Source of the DNA: Enterococcus_I eurekensis
GTDB lineage: Bacteria; Bacillota; Bacilli; Lactobacillales; Enterococcaceae
Direction of reading: 5' to 3'
Assembly: GCF_042654605.1 (NCBI RefSeq)
Contig: NZ_JBHSGT010000025.1
Coordinates: 21,893 to 85,892 of the forward strand
DNA length: 64,000 nt
The position numbers were made by a program, and so were the translations under genes. Below, piece after piece: positions 53,417 to 61,639 of the stretch (position 1 is its first letter; each line of letters begins with the position of its first letter). The notes below the pieces were generated by a model that made no database searches, was not told where the DNA came from, and saw nothing but the letters and a program-made list of their open reading frames with translations.

Positions 53417-54155
53417 TCGTTATCAAGCAAAAGGACTTTCGTATAAAATTGGAGATCAGTTGATTTTAAAAAATATTTCTTTTGAATTAGCAGAAGGTGA
53501 AATTTACAGTCTGATTGGTCCTTCCGGCGCAGGGAAAACAACCTTGCTTTCCTTGCTGGGGGGGTTAAAGCAACCGACAACTGGAGAGTTGGTTGCCAGT
53601 CAAGGGACAGTCGCCAATCAAAAAGTTGCTTTCGTGCCACAAGATTACGGTCTCTTGCCGTGGCAAACGGTCGAAAAAGCAGTGATTACGGGTGCAAAAC
53701 TAAGTCGGAAACAATCATTAACGGCAGCAAATTTATTAGAAGTTGAAGATTTATTGCAACAAATGAATCTTTTTGAACACCGTAAAAAATATCCCAATCA
53801 ATTAAGCGGTGGACAAAAGCAACGGGTAGCAATTGCACGTGGTTTTGCGACACATGCCGGTTTATTGCTAATGGATGAACCTTTTTCAGCGCTGGATGCT
53901 TTTACACGCGAAAAAGCGCAACAGTTATTTTTAACACGTTGGCAAAAAAATAAACCGTTAACCGTTTTTGTTACGCATGATATTGAGGAAGCCATATTAC
54001 TTTCCGATAAAATTATCGTGTTATCAGCTAATCCAGGGGAAATTACACAAATCGTCTCCTCACCGTTTGCAGACAAAATGAACTTGGCTGAAAATCGCCA
54101 ATCAATGGCTTTATTTGAACTCACAAATGTCTTGAGAGGGGCGATTGGCGAATGA
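53400..54155 (+). CDS. ABC transporter ATPase (SsuB/TauB-like)
   Basis: 251 residues. Walker A GPSGAGKTT, Q-loop VPQDYGLLPWQ, signature LSGGQKQRVAIARG, Walker B LLMDEPFSALD and H-loop FVTHDIEEA. Energises import with the flanking binding protein and permease. ATG inside the previous gene; ends overlapping the permease start by 4 nt. Confidence 0.93.
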   Translation: MSTLNNRYQAKGLSYKIGDQLILKNISFELAEGEIYSLIGPSGAGKTTLLSLLGGLKQPTTGELVASQGTVANQKVAFVPQDYGLLPWQTVEKAVITGAKLSRKQSLTAANLLEVEDLLQQMNLFEHRKKYPNQLSGGQKQRVAIARGFATHAGLLLMDEPFSALDAFTREKAQQLFLTRWQKNKPLTVFVTHDIEEAILLSDKIIVLSANPGEITQIVSSPFADKMNLAENRQSMALFELTNVLRGAIGE

Positions 54156-54910
54156 AAAAAGATGGAGTGAAACGACTGCTTGGTGGTTTCTTAGCAATAG
54201 GCTTGTTTTTAATTGTCTGGTGGATCGGTCATCAAGTATTACAAAAGCCACTACTGCCGTCACCAATTGAAGTTTTAAAACGTATTCCTAGCTTGTATGA
54301 AAAAGAAATTTTAATCCACCTACAAGTTAGTAGTTACCGAATCTTTTTAGGGATGCTTTACGCCTTAGTTGGAGGGTTCTTTTTAGGTTTATTAATGGGC
54401 AGCTTACCAAAGTGGAAGTATTTTTTTGATCCATTAATCTACTTAACGTATCCAATCCCTAAAATGGCGCTCTTACCGATTGTGATGTTACTCGGAGGCT
54501 TAGGCGATGGTTCAAAAATTACGATGATTGTCTTAATTGTTTTGCCGCAAGTGACCATTTCAGTACGTGATGCGGTCAGAAATATTCCAAGTAATTACTA
54601 TGATGTCTATCGATTAATCCAAGCATCTAAATGGCAACAATTTCGCTACATTACTTTTCCAGCAACATTGTCGGGTATCATTAGTGGTGCACGAGTTTCT
54701 TTAGGAACAGCCATCTCGATTTTGTTTTTTACGGAAAATTATGGAACGGAGTATGGTATGGGCTATTTTATTATGGACTCATGGACACGAATGGACTACG
54801 GTGCAATGTATGCCGGTATTTTAATTTTAAGTGGATTTGGTCTGCTTTTATTTTTACTCCTCGATTTATTTTCGTGGTGGATTTGTAAATGGCAACGAAC
54901 GACTGATTAG
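54152..54910 (+). CDS. ABC transporter permease (SsuC/TauC-like)
   Basis: 252 residues, about six helices, BPD_transp_1 type. LLPSPIEVLKRIP near the N terminus and the ATPase-coupling loop SNYYDVYRLIQASKWQQFRYITFPATLSG are typical of nitrate/sulfonate-type permeases. Last gene before a terminator. Confidence 0.92.
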   Translation: MKKDGVKRLLGGFLAIGLFLIVWWIGHQVLQKPLLPSPIEVLKRIPSLYEKEILIHLQVSSYRIFLGMLYALVGGFFLGLLMGSLPKWKYFFDPLIYLTYPIPKMALLPIVMLLGGLGDGSKITMIVLIVLPQVTISVRDAVRNIPSNYYDVYRLIQASKWQQFRYITFPATLSGIISGARVSLGTAISILFFTENYGTEYGMGYFIMDSWTRMDYGAMYAGILILSGFGLLLFLLLDLFSWWICKWQRTTD

Positions 54911-54914
54911 ACGT

Positions 54915-54947
54915 AAAGTCACAGCTAAAGTGCTGTGGCTTTTTTTA
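54915..54947 (+). terminator. Terminator of the ABC importer operon
   Basis: AAAGTCACAGC taaagt GCTGTGGCTTTTTTT; begins 4 nt after the permease stop. Confidence 0.9.
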
Positions 54948-54949
54948 GA

Positions 54950-54979
54950 TTGACGAATGAAATAGAAAACACTTATACT
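54950..54979 (+). promoter_or_regulatory. Promoter before an unassigned short transcript
   Basis: TTGACG, 18-nt spacer, TATACT. It starts only 2 nt after the terminator and points into a 245-nt stretch holding a 50-codon ORF but no recognised gene before copY. Confidence 0.55.
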
Positions 54980-54983
54980 AAAA

Positions 54984-55136
54984 ATGAAACATGGCATAAT
55001 GGTTCCACATGGCAGTGTTGCGATGGAGCCTCAGAAAGTCCTGGGAACGGAAAAATATCTGCAGCTCGGTTCGATTGTTTTAAAAGCACAAGAAAAATAT
55101 AAAAGCGAAAACATCTACCAATTGGTTGTTAATTAA
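54984..55136 (+). CDS. Unassigned 50-codon ORF
   Basis: ATG at 54984 lies about 5 nt beyond the -10 box, so translation would have to be leaderless or use a later in-frame ATG (54999 or 55023); no ribosome site is visible at any. The product starts MKHGIMVPHGSVAMEP and ends IYQLVVN. It may be a gene remnant, a leaderless peptide, or an RNA. No family recognised. Confidence 0.25.
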   Translation: MKHGIMVPHGSVAMEPQKVLGTEKYLQLGSIVLKAQEKYKSENIYQLVVN

Positions 55137-55163
55137 TTGATTTTAAGAGTGTAATTCATTTTT

Positions 55164-55192
55164 TTGACAAAATATGATTACAAGTGTAAATT
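55164..55192 (+). promoter_or_regulatory. copY promoter with cop box
   Basis: TTGACA, 17-nt spacer, TAAATT. TACAAGTGTA at 55179-55188 is a perfect cop box (TACANNTGTA) overlapping the -10, the operator of CopY-type repressors, so copY is probably self-repressed. Confidence 0.8.
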
Positions 55193-55224
55193 AAATGTAT
55201 TAAGAATCAAGGAGCCGATAGTGC

Positions 55225-55668
55225 ATGAGTACAGAAGAAGCAATTAAAATTAGTGAAGCAGAATGGGAAATCATGCGTGTTGTTTGGACATTAGAAGAAG
55301 CCGATGCCGCAACAATTAACGATGTGTTGCATGAAAAAATGCAGTGGAAATTTGCCACGGTAAAAACATTACTTGGCCGCTTAGTTAAAAAAGAGGCGTT
55401 AAAAACGCGTCAAGTTGGCAAAAAATTTTTCTATTCAGCAACGATTAGTGAAGAAAAATCCATTCATGAAGCGACCCAAGAGTTATTTTCACGTATTTGT
55501 GCGACACGTATGGCTGAAAATTTAGCCCAAATGATCGAAGAAGTACAATTAACACCGAGCGATGTGGAACAATTAATACAAACGTTGAAAAATAAAAAGA
55601 CAGTGGAAAAGATTATTTGTAATTGTATTCCAGGTCAGTGCCAATGCCATCGTAATTCGGGGAAATAG
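55225..55668 (+). CDS. copY: CopY/TcrY-family copper-responsive repressor
   Basis: 147 residues of the BlaI/MecI/CopY class. Winged helix ISEAEWEIMRVVWTLEEADAAT with WKFATVKTLLGRLVKK; the C-terminal CNCIPGQCQC is the CxCx4CxC metal site that distinguishes CopY from BlaI. Copper(I) replaces zinc and releases DNA. No copA, copB or copZ lies next to it, so its regulon must be elsewhere. Confidence 0.92.
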   Translation: MSTEEAIKISEAEWEIMRVVWTLEEADAATINDVLHEKMQWKFATVKTLLGRLVKKEALKTRQVGKKFFYSATISEEKSIHEATQELFSRICATRMAENLAQMIEEVQLTPSDVEQLIQTLKNKKTVEKIICNCIPGQCQCHRNSGK

Positions 55669-55734
55669 TATAGAAGCCATAGAAAGACTCTCGATTTATG
55701 CTATAATAAGAAGGCGAATGAAGGAGTGAATAAA

Positions 55735-56304
55735 GTGACGTTAAAAAAATTAGAAGTTCCTACAACCTCGATTACCGAAGTAAAAAAATCACCAATGGAT
55801 GTTTTCCAACAAGCACGAGATACTGGCACAGGGGTCTACGTCTTTAATCGTGAGAAGATTGCGGGAGTCATGTTAACGCAAGAACAATACGAGAACTTGC
55901 TACAAGAATTAGCTGACAAACGTCAACAAGTGAGTGCTGCTGTTTCTACTGAAGAGGTTATCTCTACCGAAGAAGAAGTAGTGACAGAGTCTAAAGAACC
56001 GCTAATTGAAGGATTAGAGGATCTATACCATGAAATTCGTCGTTTGATTGTAACGGGAAGTTTAATGTCAGCTAAAATTTTAGATGAGCGTATGGTTGCG
56101 CTTGGCTTTATTACGAAGAAGAGTGGTTTTGGTGGTGTTCTAGCGATGATTGAAGAACTAAAAGAATCCGGTAAGATGATTTATCATTTACGTCGTCGAC
56201 CAGATGGTAAGAACATCGTGGCTGAAGTCATCGGTGAACCCGATAATCAAAGTCAATTATTTGATAAAGTAATTGTTAAAAGAATTCATTTAAGAGAAGA
56301 ATAA
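55735..56304 (+). CDS. Phd/YefM-like protein with extra C-terminal domain, unknown function
   Basis: 189 residues. N-terminal segment (about 1-55: PTTSITEVKKSPMDVFQQAR, VYVFNREKIAGVMLTQEQY) resembles Phd/YefM antitoxin DNA-binding domains; an acidic linker (about 62-90) leads to a C-terminal part of about 100 residues without a clear match. No toxin gene follows. GTG at 55735, 8 nt after AAGGAG, is preferred; GTG 55726 abuts that site. Possibly a chromosomal regulator. Confidence 0.65.
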   Translation: MTLKKLEVPTTSITEVKKSPMDVFQQARDTGTGVYVFNREKIAGVMLTQEQYENLLQELADKRQQVSAAVSTEEVISTEEEVVTESKEPLIEGLEDLYHEIRRLIVTGSLMSAKILDERMVALGFITKKSGFGGVLAMIEELKESGKMIYHLRRRPDGKNIVAEVIGEPDNQSQLFDKVIVKRIHLREE

Positions 56305-56309
56305 CGAAC

Positions 56310-56359
56310 AAAGAGCAGATCTCTGACGTCAATTGTCAGTTATCCTGTCTCTTTTTTTT
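56310..56359 (+). terminator. Terminator after the Phd/YefM-like gene
   Basis: AAAGAGCAG / CTGTCTCTTTTTTTT with an inner hairpin CTGAC/GTCAG. Confidence 0.7.
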
Positions 56360-56438
56360 GCTGAGATGGATAAAAAAGTCGCAATAGTCTGTCTATTTAT
56401 GGTAAGATAACAGAAATTAACTTTTTGGAGGGCTCACG

Positions 56439-57611
56439 ATGAACAAATTACAACAACGTTTTAATCCGCAAGTCAATCAAATTGCGGTTTCGCTCATCCG
56501 TCAATTTGATGAACGTGTTTCAAGTATTCCTAATATTTTACGTTTAACGCTAGGTGAACCTGACTTCAATACCGCAGAGGCAGTCAAAACCTCTGGTATT
56601 TTAGCGATTGAACAAAATTTCAGCCATTATACAGGGATGGCCGGATTACCAGAAGTTCGTGAGGCGGCTTGTGCATTTGTTCAAACAAAATACCAACTGT
56701 CTTACGATTGGCAAACAGAAGCGATTGTGACGGTTGGTGGAACAGAAGCTATCTCGGCAGCTTTGTTAAGTATTTTAGAACCAGGAGATAAAGTGTTATT
56801 GCCCGCACCCGTTTATCCTGGTTATGCACCAGTCATCACTTTGGCAAATGCACAAATGATTGATATGGATACGAGCCAAGATGGTTTTGTTTTGACACCG
56901 GAAGTTTTAGAAGCAAGTTTAAAAGAACATGGCGATGCGGTTAAAGCGGTTATTTTAAACTATCCAAGTAATCCAACAGGCGTAACTTATACACGTGAAG
57001 AAGTCAAAGCATTGGCTAACGTCTTAGCGAAATACAACGTCTTTGTTTTAAGTGATGAGATTTATAGCGAGCTGATTTATGACGGGACTCACACATCAAT
57101 TGCAGAATTTATTCCGGAACAAACGATTTTAATCAATGGTTTGTCGAAATCGCATGCGATGACAGGCTGGCGAATTGGTTTTATTTTTGCACCGAAAGAA
57201 TTAACTAAGGAGATTATAAAAGTCCATCAATATTTGGTGACGGCTGCAAGTACAATCTCGCAAAAAGCAGCCTATACAGCTTTAACAACTAGTATCGACG
57301 AAGGACAAAAAGTCAAAAAAGAATATAAAGTCCGCCGAGATTTTGTTTATAGTAAAATGATTGCAATGGGGTTTGAAGTTGCCAAACCATCTGGTGCCTT
57401 CTATATCTTTGCTAAAATACCAACGAACTTTAATCAAAACTCAATGGAATTTTGTGTCGATGTTGCTGAAAAAGTACAGTTGGCAGTAATTCCCGGCGTG
57501 GCTTTCGGTCAAGCCGGCGAGGGGTATATCAGAATTAGTTATGCGGCAAGTATGGAACAATTAGAAGAAGCGATGAAACGTTTAAAAAATTATATGAGTC
57601 AAAAAGGTTAG
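56439..57611 (+). CDS. Class I/II pyridoxal-phosphate aminotransferase (AraT/PatA-like)
   Basis: 390 residues, fold type I. LTLGEPDFNT, LNYPSNPTGV, LSDEIYSELIYDG and the PLP Lys237 in GLSKSHAMTGWRIGF. Resembles the aromatic or branched-chain aminotransferases of lactic acid bacteria (AraT, PatA, YugH group). Amino donor and acceptor cannot be told from sequence. Confidence 0.88.
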   Translation: MNKLQQRFNPQVNQIAVSLIRQFDERVSSIPNILRLTLGEPDFNTAEAVKTSGILAIEQNFSHYTGMAGLPEVREAACAFVQTKYQLSYDWQTEAIVTVGGTEAISAALLSILEPGDKVLLPAPVYPGYAPVITLANAQMIDMDTSQDGFVLTPEVLEASLKEHGDAVKAVILNYPSNPTGVTYTREEVKALANVLAKYNVFVLSDEIYSELIYDGTHTSIAEFIPEQTILINGLSKSHAMTGWRIGFIFAPKELTKEIIKVHQYLVTAASTISQKAAYTALTTSIDEGQKVKKEYKVRRDFVYSKMIAMGFEVAKPSGAFYIFAKIPTNFNQNSMEFCVDVAEKVQLAVIPGVAFGQAGEGYIRISYAASMEQLEEAMKRLKNYMSQKG

Positions 57612-57614
57612 TAC

Positions 57615-57646
57615 AAAAAGACGTGACTGAGGGTCACGTCTTTTTC
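57615..57646 (+). terminator. Terminator after the aminotransferase
   Basis: AAAAAGACGTGAC TGAGG GTCACGTCTTTTT, near-perfect 13-bp stem with Ts. Confidence 0.92.
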
Positions 57647-57679
57647 ATTTAAAGATGTACAGCGTTTTCGGTTGCATTC

Positions 57680-57739
57680 TTTACATTTTCTTTACACTAT
57701 CCGTGTGAATCTTAACATTGAATCTAACGAATGTTTACA
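57680..57739 (+). promoter_or_regulatory. PHO boxes upstream of pstS
   Basis: Two groups of 6-mers with an 11-bp period: TTTACA at 57680 and 57691; TTAACA at 57712, TCTAAC at 57723 and TTTACA at 57734. This is the pattern of PhoP boxes (TT(A/T)ACA with about 5-nt spacing) in Firmicutes. It lies 49 nt before pstS, and phoPR is 400 nt beyond pstS, so the local PhoP is a likely activator. Confidence 0.75.
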
Positions 57740-57787
57740 GATACTTGATAAACTAGGTTTGTAGTTAAGAAGGAGGAAGAAATTCAC

Positions 57788-58678
57788 ATGAAAAAAGTTA
57801 GTTTATTTTTATTCGCAATCGCAGCATTAGCAGCAGGGTGTGCCGGTAATGGTAATACAGATAGTAGCCAAGGAAGTTCAGATACATCAAATAAAAACAA
57901 TGAACCAGTAAAAATTGTTGCGGTAGGATCAACAGCCTTACAACCACTTGTTGATAGTGCTGCAGTTAAATTCCAAGAAGCAAATCCCAATTATGAAATT
58001 TCAGTCCAAGGTGGCGGAAGTGGAACAGGTTTAAGCCAAGTTTCAACAGGTAGCGTTACGATTGGAAATTCCGATGTTTTTGCGGAAGAAAAAGAAGGCA
58101 TTGTCGCTGCTGATTTAGTCGATCATTTAGTAGCCGTTGTCGGTATGGCACCAGTTGTCCATAAAGAAGTCGGTGTCACAGACATTACTCAAGATCAATT
58201 GATTGATATCTTTACAGGAAAAGTAACAAACTGGAAAGAAGTTGGCGGAGCAGATCAAGAAATTTTAGTTGTTAACCGTGCATCAGGAAGTGGAACACGT
58301 GCAACTTTTGAGCAATTTGGTTTAAATGGTGAAGTTGGAATTCAATCACAGGAACAAGATTCTTCAGGAACGGTTAAAAAAATCGTTGCAGAAACACCAG
58401 GAGCGATTAGCTACTTAGCATTATCGTACTTAGATGATTCCCTACAAGCGTTATCATTAGATGGTGTTGAACCTTCCGTTGAAACGATTCAAACCAATGA
58501 TTGGAAAATCTGGTCTTATCAACACGCTTATACAAAAGGCGAGCCAACACCAGAAGTCAAAGTCTTCTTAGATTATTTATTATCAGACGATGTTCAAAAA
58601 GACATTATCAATGACTTAGGCTACATCGCTATCACCGATATGAAAGTAGAAAGAGCAGCCGACGGAATCGTAAAATAA
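57788..58678 (+). CDS. pstS: Phosphate-binding lipoprotein PstS
   Basis: 296 residues. Lipobox LAAGC at about residues 14-18; the PBP domain has VGSTALQPLVDSAA and GGGSGTGLSQVSTGSVTIGNSD, with ASGSGTRATFE closing the phosphate site. High-affinity phosphate capture outside the membrane. No pstC, pstA or pstB follows, so the rest of the transporter must lie elsewhere. Stop codon is inside the first repeat unit. Confidence 0.93.
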   Translation: MKKVSLFLFAIAALAAGCAGNGNTDSSQGSSDTSNKNNEPVKIVAVGSTALQPLVDSAAVKFQEANPNYEISVQGGGSGTGLSQVSTGSVTIGNSDVFAEEKEGIVAADLVDHLVAVVGMAPVVHKEVGVTDITQDQLIDIFTGKVTNWKEVGGADQEILVVNRASGSGTRATFEQFGLNGEVGIQSQEQDSSGTVKKIVAETPGAISYLALSYLDDSLQALSLDGVEPSVETIQTNDWKIWSYQHAYTKGEPTPEVKVFLDYLLSDDVQKDIINDLGYIAITDMKVERAADGIVK

Positions 58679-58790
58679 AGGTTATTATTAAGGCGTTAAA
58701 TGATGAGAGTTAAGCTGTAGCTTGAAAAAACGGTTTTTTCATTTTATTCAAGCAAGCTTAACTCCGAATCATTGCCGCAATAATACCGTG
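58673..58790. repeat. Palindromic repeat unit 1 (118 nt)
   Basis: Starts AAATAAAGGTTATT within the last codons of pstS. Outer arms GGTTATTATT / AATAATACC, middle arms ATGATGAGAGTTAAGC / GCTTAACTCCGAATCAT, inner arms GCTTGAA / TTCAAGC around GGTTTTTTCATTT. One large imperfect hairpin. Confidence 0.85.
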
Positions 58791-58909
58791 AAATAAAGGT
58801 TATTCTTGTGGCGATAAATGATGAGAGTTAAGTCGCAGCTTGAAAAAAATGTTTTTTTCATTTTATTCAAGCAAGCTTAACTCCGAATCATTGCCGCAAT
58901 AATACCGTA
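58791..58909. repeat. Palindromic repeat unit 2 (119 nt)
   Basis: Second tandem copy of the unit, with the same arms and a few changes in the left arm (CTTGTGGCGAT) and in the loop. The first 16 nt of a third copy follow at 58910-58925, so the repeat boundary is the AAATAAAGGTTATT seed. Confidence 0.85.
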
Positions 58910-58984
58910 AAATAAAGGTTATTTTGAGGTTAGCTTGCTAAAATGACCCTACCATTTAAGTAGGCGAACATTATTCAAAAAAAT

Positions 58985-59027
58985 TGAACCAATTAGAAGA
59001 TTCTTCTTCTAATCGGTTCACTTTTTT
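58985..59027 (+). terminator. Terminator after the pstS repeat region
   Basis: TGAACCAATTAGAAGA / TCTTCTAATCGGTTCA stem (one mismatch) then TTTTTT. Confidence 0.88.
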
Positions 59028-59038
59028 ATTTAAGACAA

Positions 59039-59078
59039 TAAAAAAGAAATCGCCATTTTTAGTGGGCGATTTCTTTTC
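59039..59078 (-). terminator. Terminator after phoR
   Basis: GAAATCGCC / GGCGATTTC stem with a T tail on the reverse strand, 8 nt beyond the phoR stop. Confidence 0.8.
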
Positions 59079-59080
59079 AA

Positions 59081-60805
59081 TTAAGGCAGGAATGGTAGAT
59101 AAACGGTAAAAGTCGTGCCAACGCCTAAATGGCTGTCGAGTTGAATCGAACCATTCAGTTGTTCAACGGAATCTTTAACAATTGAAAGGCCAATTCCAGA
59201 GCCACCGGTATTTCTTGTTCGTGCTTTATCGACCCGGTAAAAACGTTCATAAATCCGTTCAATATCTTCTGGGCTAATACCGATACCAAAATCTTGAATC
59301 GTAAAGTGTAGTCCTTGTTCTAGCGTAAAATGAATCAAGACTTTGCCGTTTGCTAACGAATAATACAAGGCATTTTCAATTAAGTTTTTACAAAGAGGAT
59401 AAAAAAGTGCCATTTTTGTTTCAAAATCAACCTCTTTTGGACCTTGAATATCTACCGTAATCTGTTTATCATCGATGACTTTTTGATAACCAGCAATTAA
59501 TTGTTGGAAAAATTGATAAACATTAATCGATTCAGTTGTATAAGTGACCTGATCGCCCTTTGAGAGTTGGATAATTTCTTGGGTTAATTTTTCAAGACGA
59601 TAAGCTTCCTTTTGCATAATTTGTAGGAAAGTCGTTAACGTCTCAGGATCGTCTTTAGCACCATCAAGCAAAGTTTCAGTAAAACCAATCAAAGAAGTAA
59701 TTGGGGTTTTTAATTCGTGAGAAACATTTCCGACAAAATCTTTTTGCATTTTTTCAAGTTGATGAATTCGCGTGAAGTCATAAGAAACACCAAGAATTTG
59801 TTGCGTTTCATTAAAATAGCTCAGAGAGATGTCTAAGCGTTTCTTTTGGTGAGTCGTGATAATTTCTTGGTGGATAAACGGTAGACTTTCAGACAACTGA
59901 TAGACCATTTGAATCAATTCAGCTTCAGAAATAATTGCTTCAAAAGCAGCTTTTTCTGGTAGCTCTTGATAATAGGCAATTTGTTCTTTCATGGCTTGAT
60001 TCATAAAAGTGATCCGATGATCTTCATCAAGTGAAAAGACACCAATCGTTAACTCTTCTAGTAAAAAGTAAAATTGTTTTTCGGTCGCTTGATAGGTTTG
60101 ATAGCGTTGACTGACTCCTTCGCTTAATTGATTGACACTTTGGTATAACTCATTCCATTGCGAAGAGTTTGAAATAATTGTTTCAGCATGCGAAGGTTCC
60201 TTGATCATCCGTTTTAAAACAGGCAAGATTGTTTCAATTGGATGATTTCTTTGGCGAATAATTTTAAACAATGCGAAAGTAAACAAACTACATAAAATGA
60301 AATAGACGAGAAAAATGGCCCGTTTCATTTGAATGGATTCAGGCCAAAACGATTCGGTGGTTTCGGCAATCCGCAAAATACCGACGAGTTCTTTATCCTG
60401 TTTGAATGGAATAGCAATATAAAGTAATTCTTTTTGAAGCGTTTCACTTGGACGTAAGGAACGACCCAGTTGCTGATTTTTCAAGATGGCTTTAATTTCA
60501 GGTCGATCGGAACGTTGTCCTTGCAATTGAGGCTCGTAAGTATCAAATAAAATATTACCTTTTGCATCTAAACCAGTTAAACGTTCGCCAGGATCGAGAG
60601 GATGCTGGTCAACAAGTGTTTCAAGTTCATCCATATTCTGCTCAGAAAATTGTAAAAAAAGCCCAGCCTTTTCTTCGAGGTACCGGGCTTGTTGAGAAAG
60701 GACTTGTTGATCATAAAATTTTGCCATAAAAAACCAACCAGTGGAGAAGACAACTAAAAGTAGAAAAAACCAGCTGAGATAAAGCGTCCGATTTTTCTTA
60801 GCCAT
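59081..60805 (-). CDS. phoR: Sensor histidine kinase PhoR (phosphate)
   Basis: 574 residues. Two membrane helices (about 10-32 and 157-177) enclose an extracellular sensor domain. A PAS-like region, HisKA with His363 in NVSHELKTPITSLIG, and HATPase_c with NLIENALYYS, DFGIGISPEDIERIYERFYR and GGSGIGLSIVK follow. ATG 60805 overlaps the phoP stop by 8 nt and has AGGA upstream; an in-frame ATG at 60838 lies further inside phoP. Likely phosphate sensor, given PHO boxes at pstS. Confidence 0.92.
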   Translation of the reverse strand: MAKKNRTLYLSWFFLLLVVFSTGWFFMAKFYDQQVLSQQARYLEEKAGLFLQFSEQNMDELETLVDQHPLDPGERLTGLDAKGNILFDTYEPQLQGQRSDRPEIKAILKNQQLGRSLRPSETLQKELLYIAIPFKQDKELVGILRIAETTESFWPESIQMKRAIFLVYFILCSLFTFALFKIIRQRNHPIETILPVLKRMIKEPSHAETIISNSSQWNELYQSVNQLSEGVSQRYQTYQATEKQFYFLLEELTIGVFSLDEDHRITFMNQAMKEQIAYYQELPEKAAFEAIISEAELIQMVYQLSESLPFIHQEIITTHQKKRLDISLSYFNETQQILGVSYDFTRIHQLEKMQKDFVGNVSHELKTPITSLIGFTETLLDGAKDDPETLTTFLQIMQKEAYRLEKLTQEIIQLSKGDQVTYTTESINVYQFFQQLIAGYQKVIDDKQITVDIQGPKEVDFETKMALFYPLCKNLIENALYYSLANGKVLIHFTLEQGLHFTIQDFGIGISPEDIERIYERFYRVDKARTRNTGGSGIGLSIVKDSVEQLNGSIQLDSHLGVGTTFTVYLPFLP

Positions 60806-61511
60806 TGGTTGGTTCCTGGAATTTGTAACCAAAGCCACGAATCGTCAATAAATATTGTGGTTTTTTAGGGTTGGGTTCTATTTTTTCACGTAAATGACTA
60901 ATGTGCACATCAACAATCCGTGTTTGACCATCAAAATCAAAATTCCAAATTTGATTTAATAACGTATCTCGATCAATCACATGATTTTTACGACGCATAA
61001 AATAAATTAATAATTCAAATTCTTTCGGTGTTAAAACAATTGGTTCTCCAGCAATTTCAACTTGGTAAGTAGTTAAGTTCGCTTGAATTTCTCCAACAGT
61101 TAACAGATTTGAAATGTCGGTTAAAAGGGTCTCTTCTTGACGACGCGGCTCCATTCGTCGAAAAATAGCTTTCATTCGTGCGATGACTTCTCGTGGGCTA
61201 AAAGGTTTGGCTAGATAATCATCGGCTCCAATTTCTAGCCCTAAGATGCGATCAATTGGGTCATCTTTGGCAGTCAAAATTAAAATCGGTGTTTCAACTT
61301 TTTCTTGACGAAGACGTTTCATAATTTCAATTCCATCAAGTGAAGGTAACATCACATCTAAAATAATAAAGTCAAAAGACTCACTTAAGGCTAATTGTAG
61401 ACCATCTAGGCCATCGGTAGCAGAAGCAACCTGATAACCTTCCTTTTCTAAATTGAAAGTTAATAAAGTGACGATTGAAGGTTCATCATCAACAACCAGA
61501 ATTTTTTTCAT
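60798..61511 (-). CDS. phoP: Response regulator PhoP (OmpR family)
   Basis: 237 residues. Receiver domain with Asp52 in ILDVMLPS, then an OmpR-type winged helix (about 135-232, with TRIVDVHISHLREKIEPNPKKP). Binds PHO boxes such as those at pstS. AAAGGAG before the ATG. First gene of the phoPR pair. Confidence 0.95.
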   Translation of the reverse strand: MKKILVVDDEPSIVTLLTFNLEKEGYQVASATDGLDGLQLALSESFDFIILDVMLPSLDGIEIMKRLRQEKVETPILILTAKDDPIDRILGLEIGADDYLAKPFSPREVIARMKAIFRRMEPRRQEETLLTDISNLLTVGEIQANLTTYQVEIAGEPIVLTPKEFELLIYFMRRKNHVIDRDTLLNQIWNFDFDGQTRIVDVHISHLREKIEPNPKKPQYLLTIRGFGYKFQEPTNG

Positions 61512-61639
61512 TGGAAGCTCCTTTAAAATTTATTTACGCTGTTACGTTATTTTATCATGAATTCCGCTTAAGGACTATGGTCGGAGCGAATTAAATGGTA
61601 TAATAAAAAGCGATTGTTAAGAAAATGAGGTGGAAAAAG

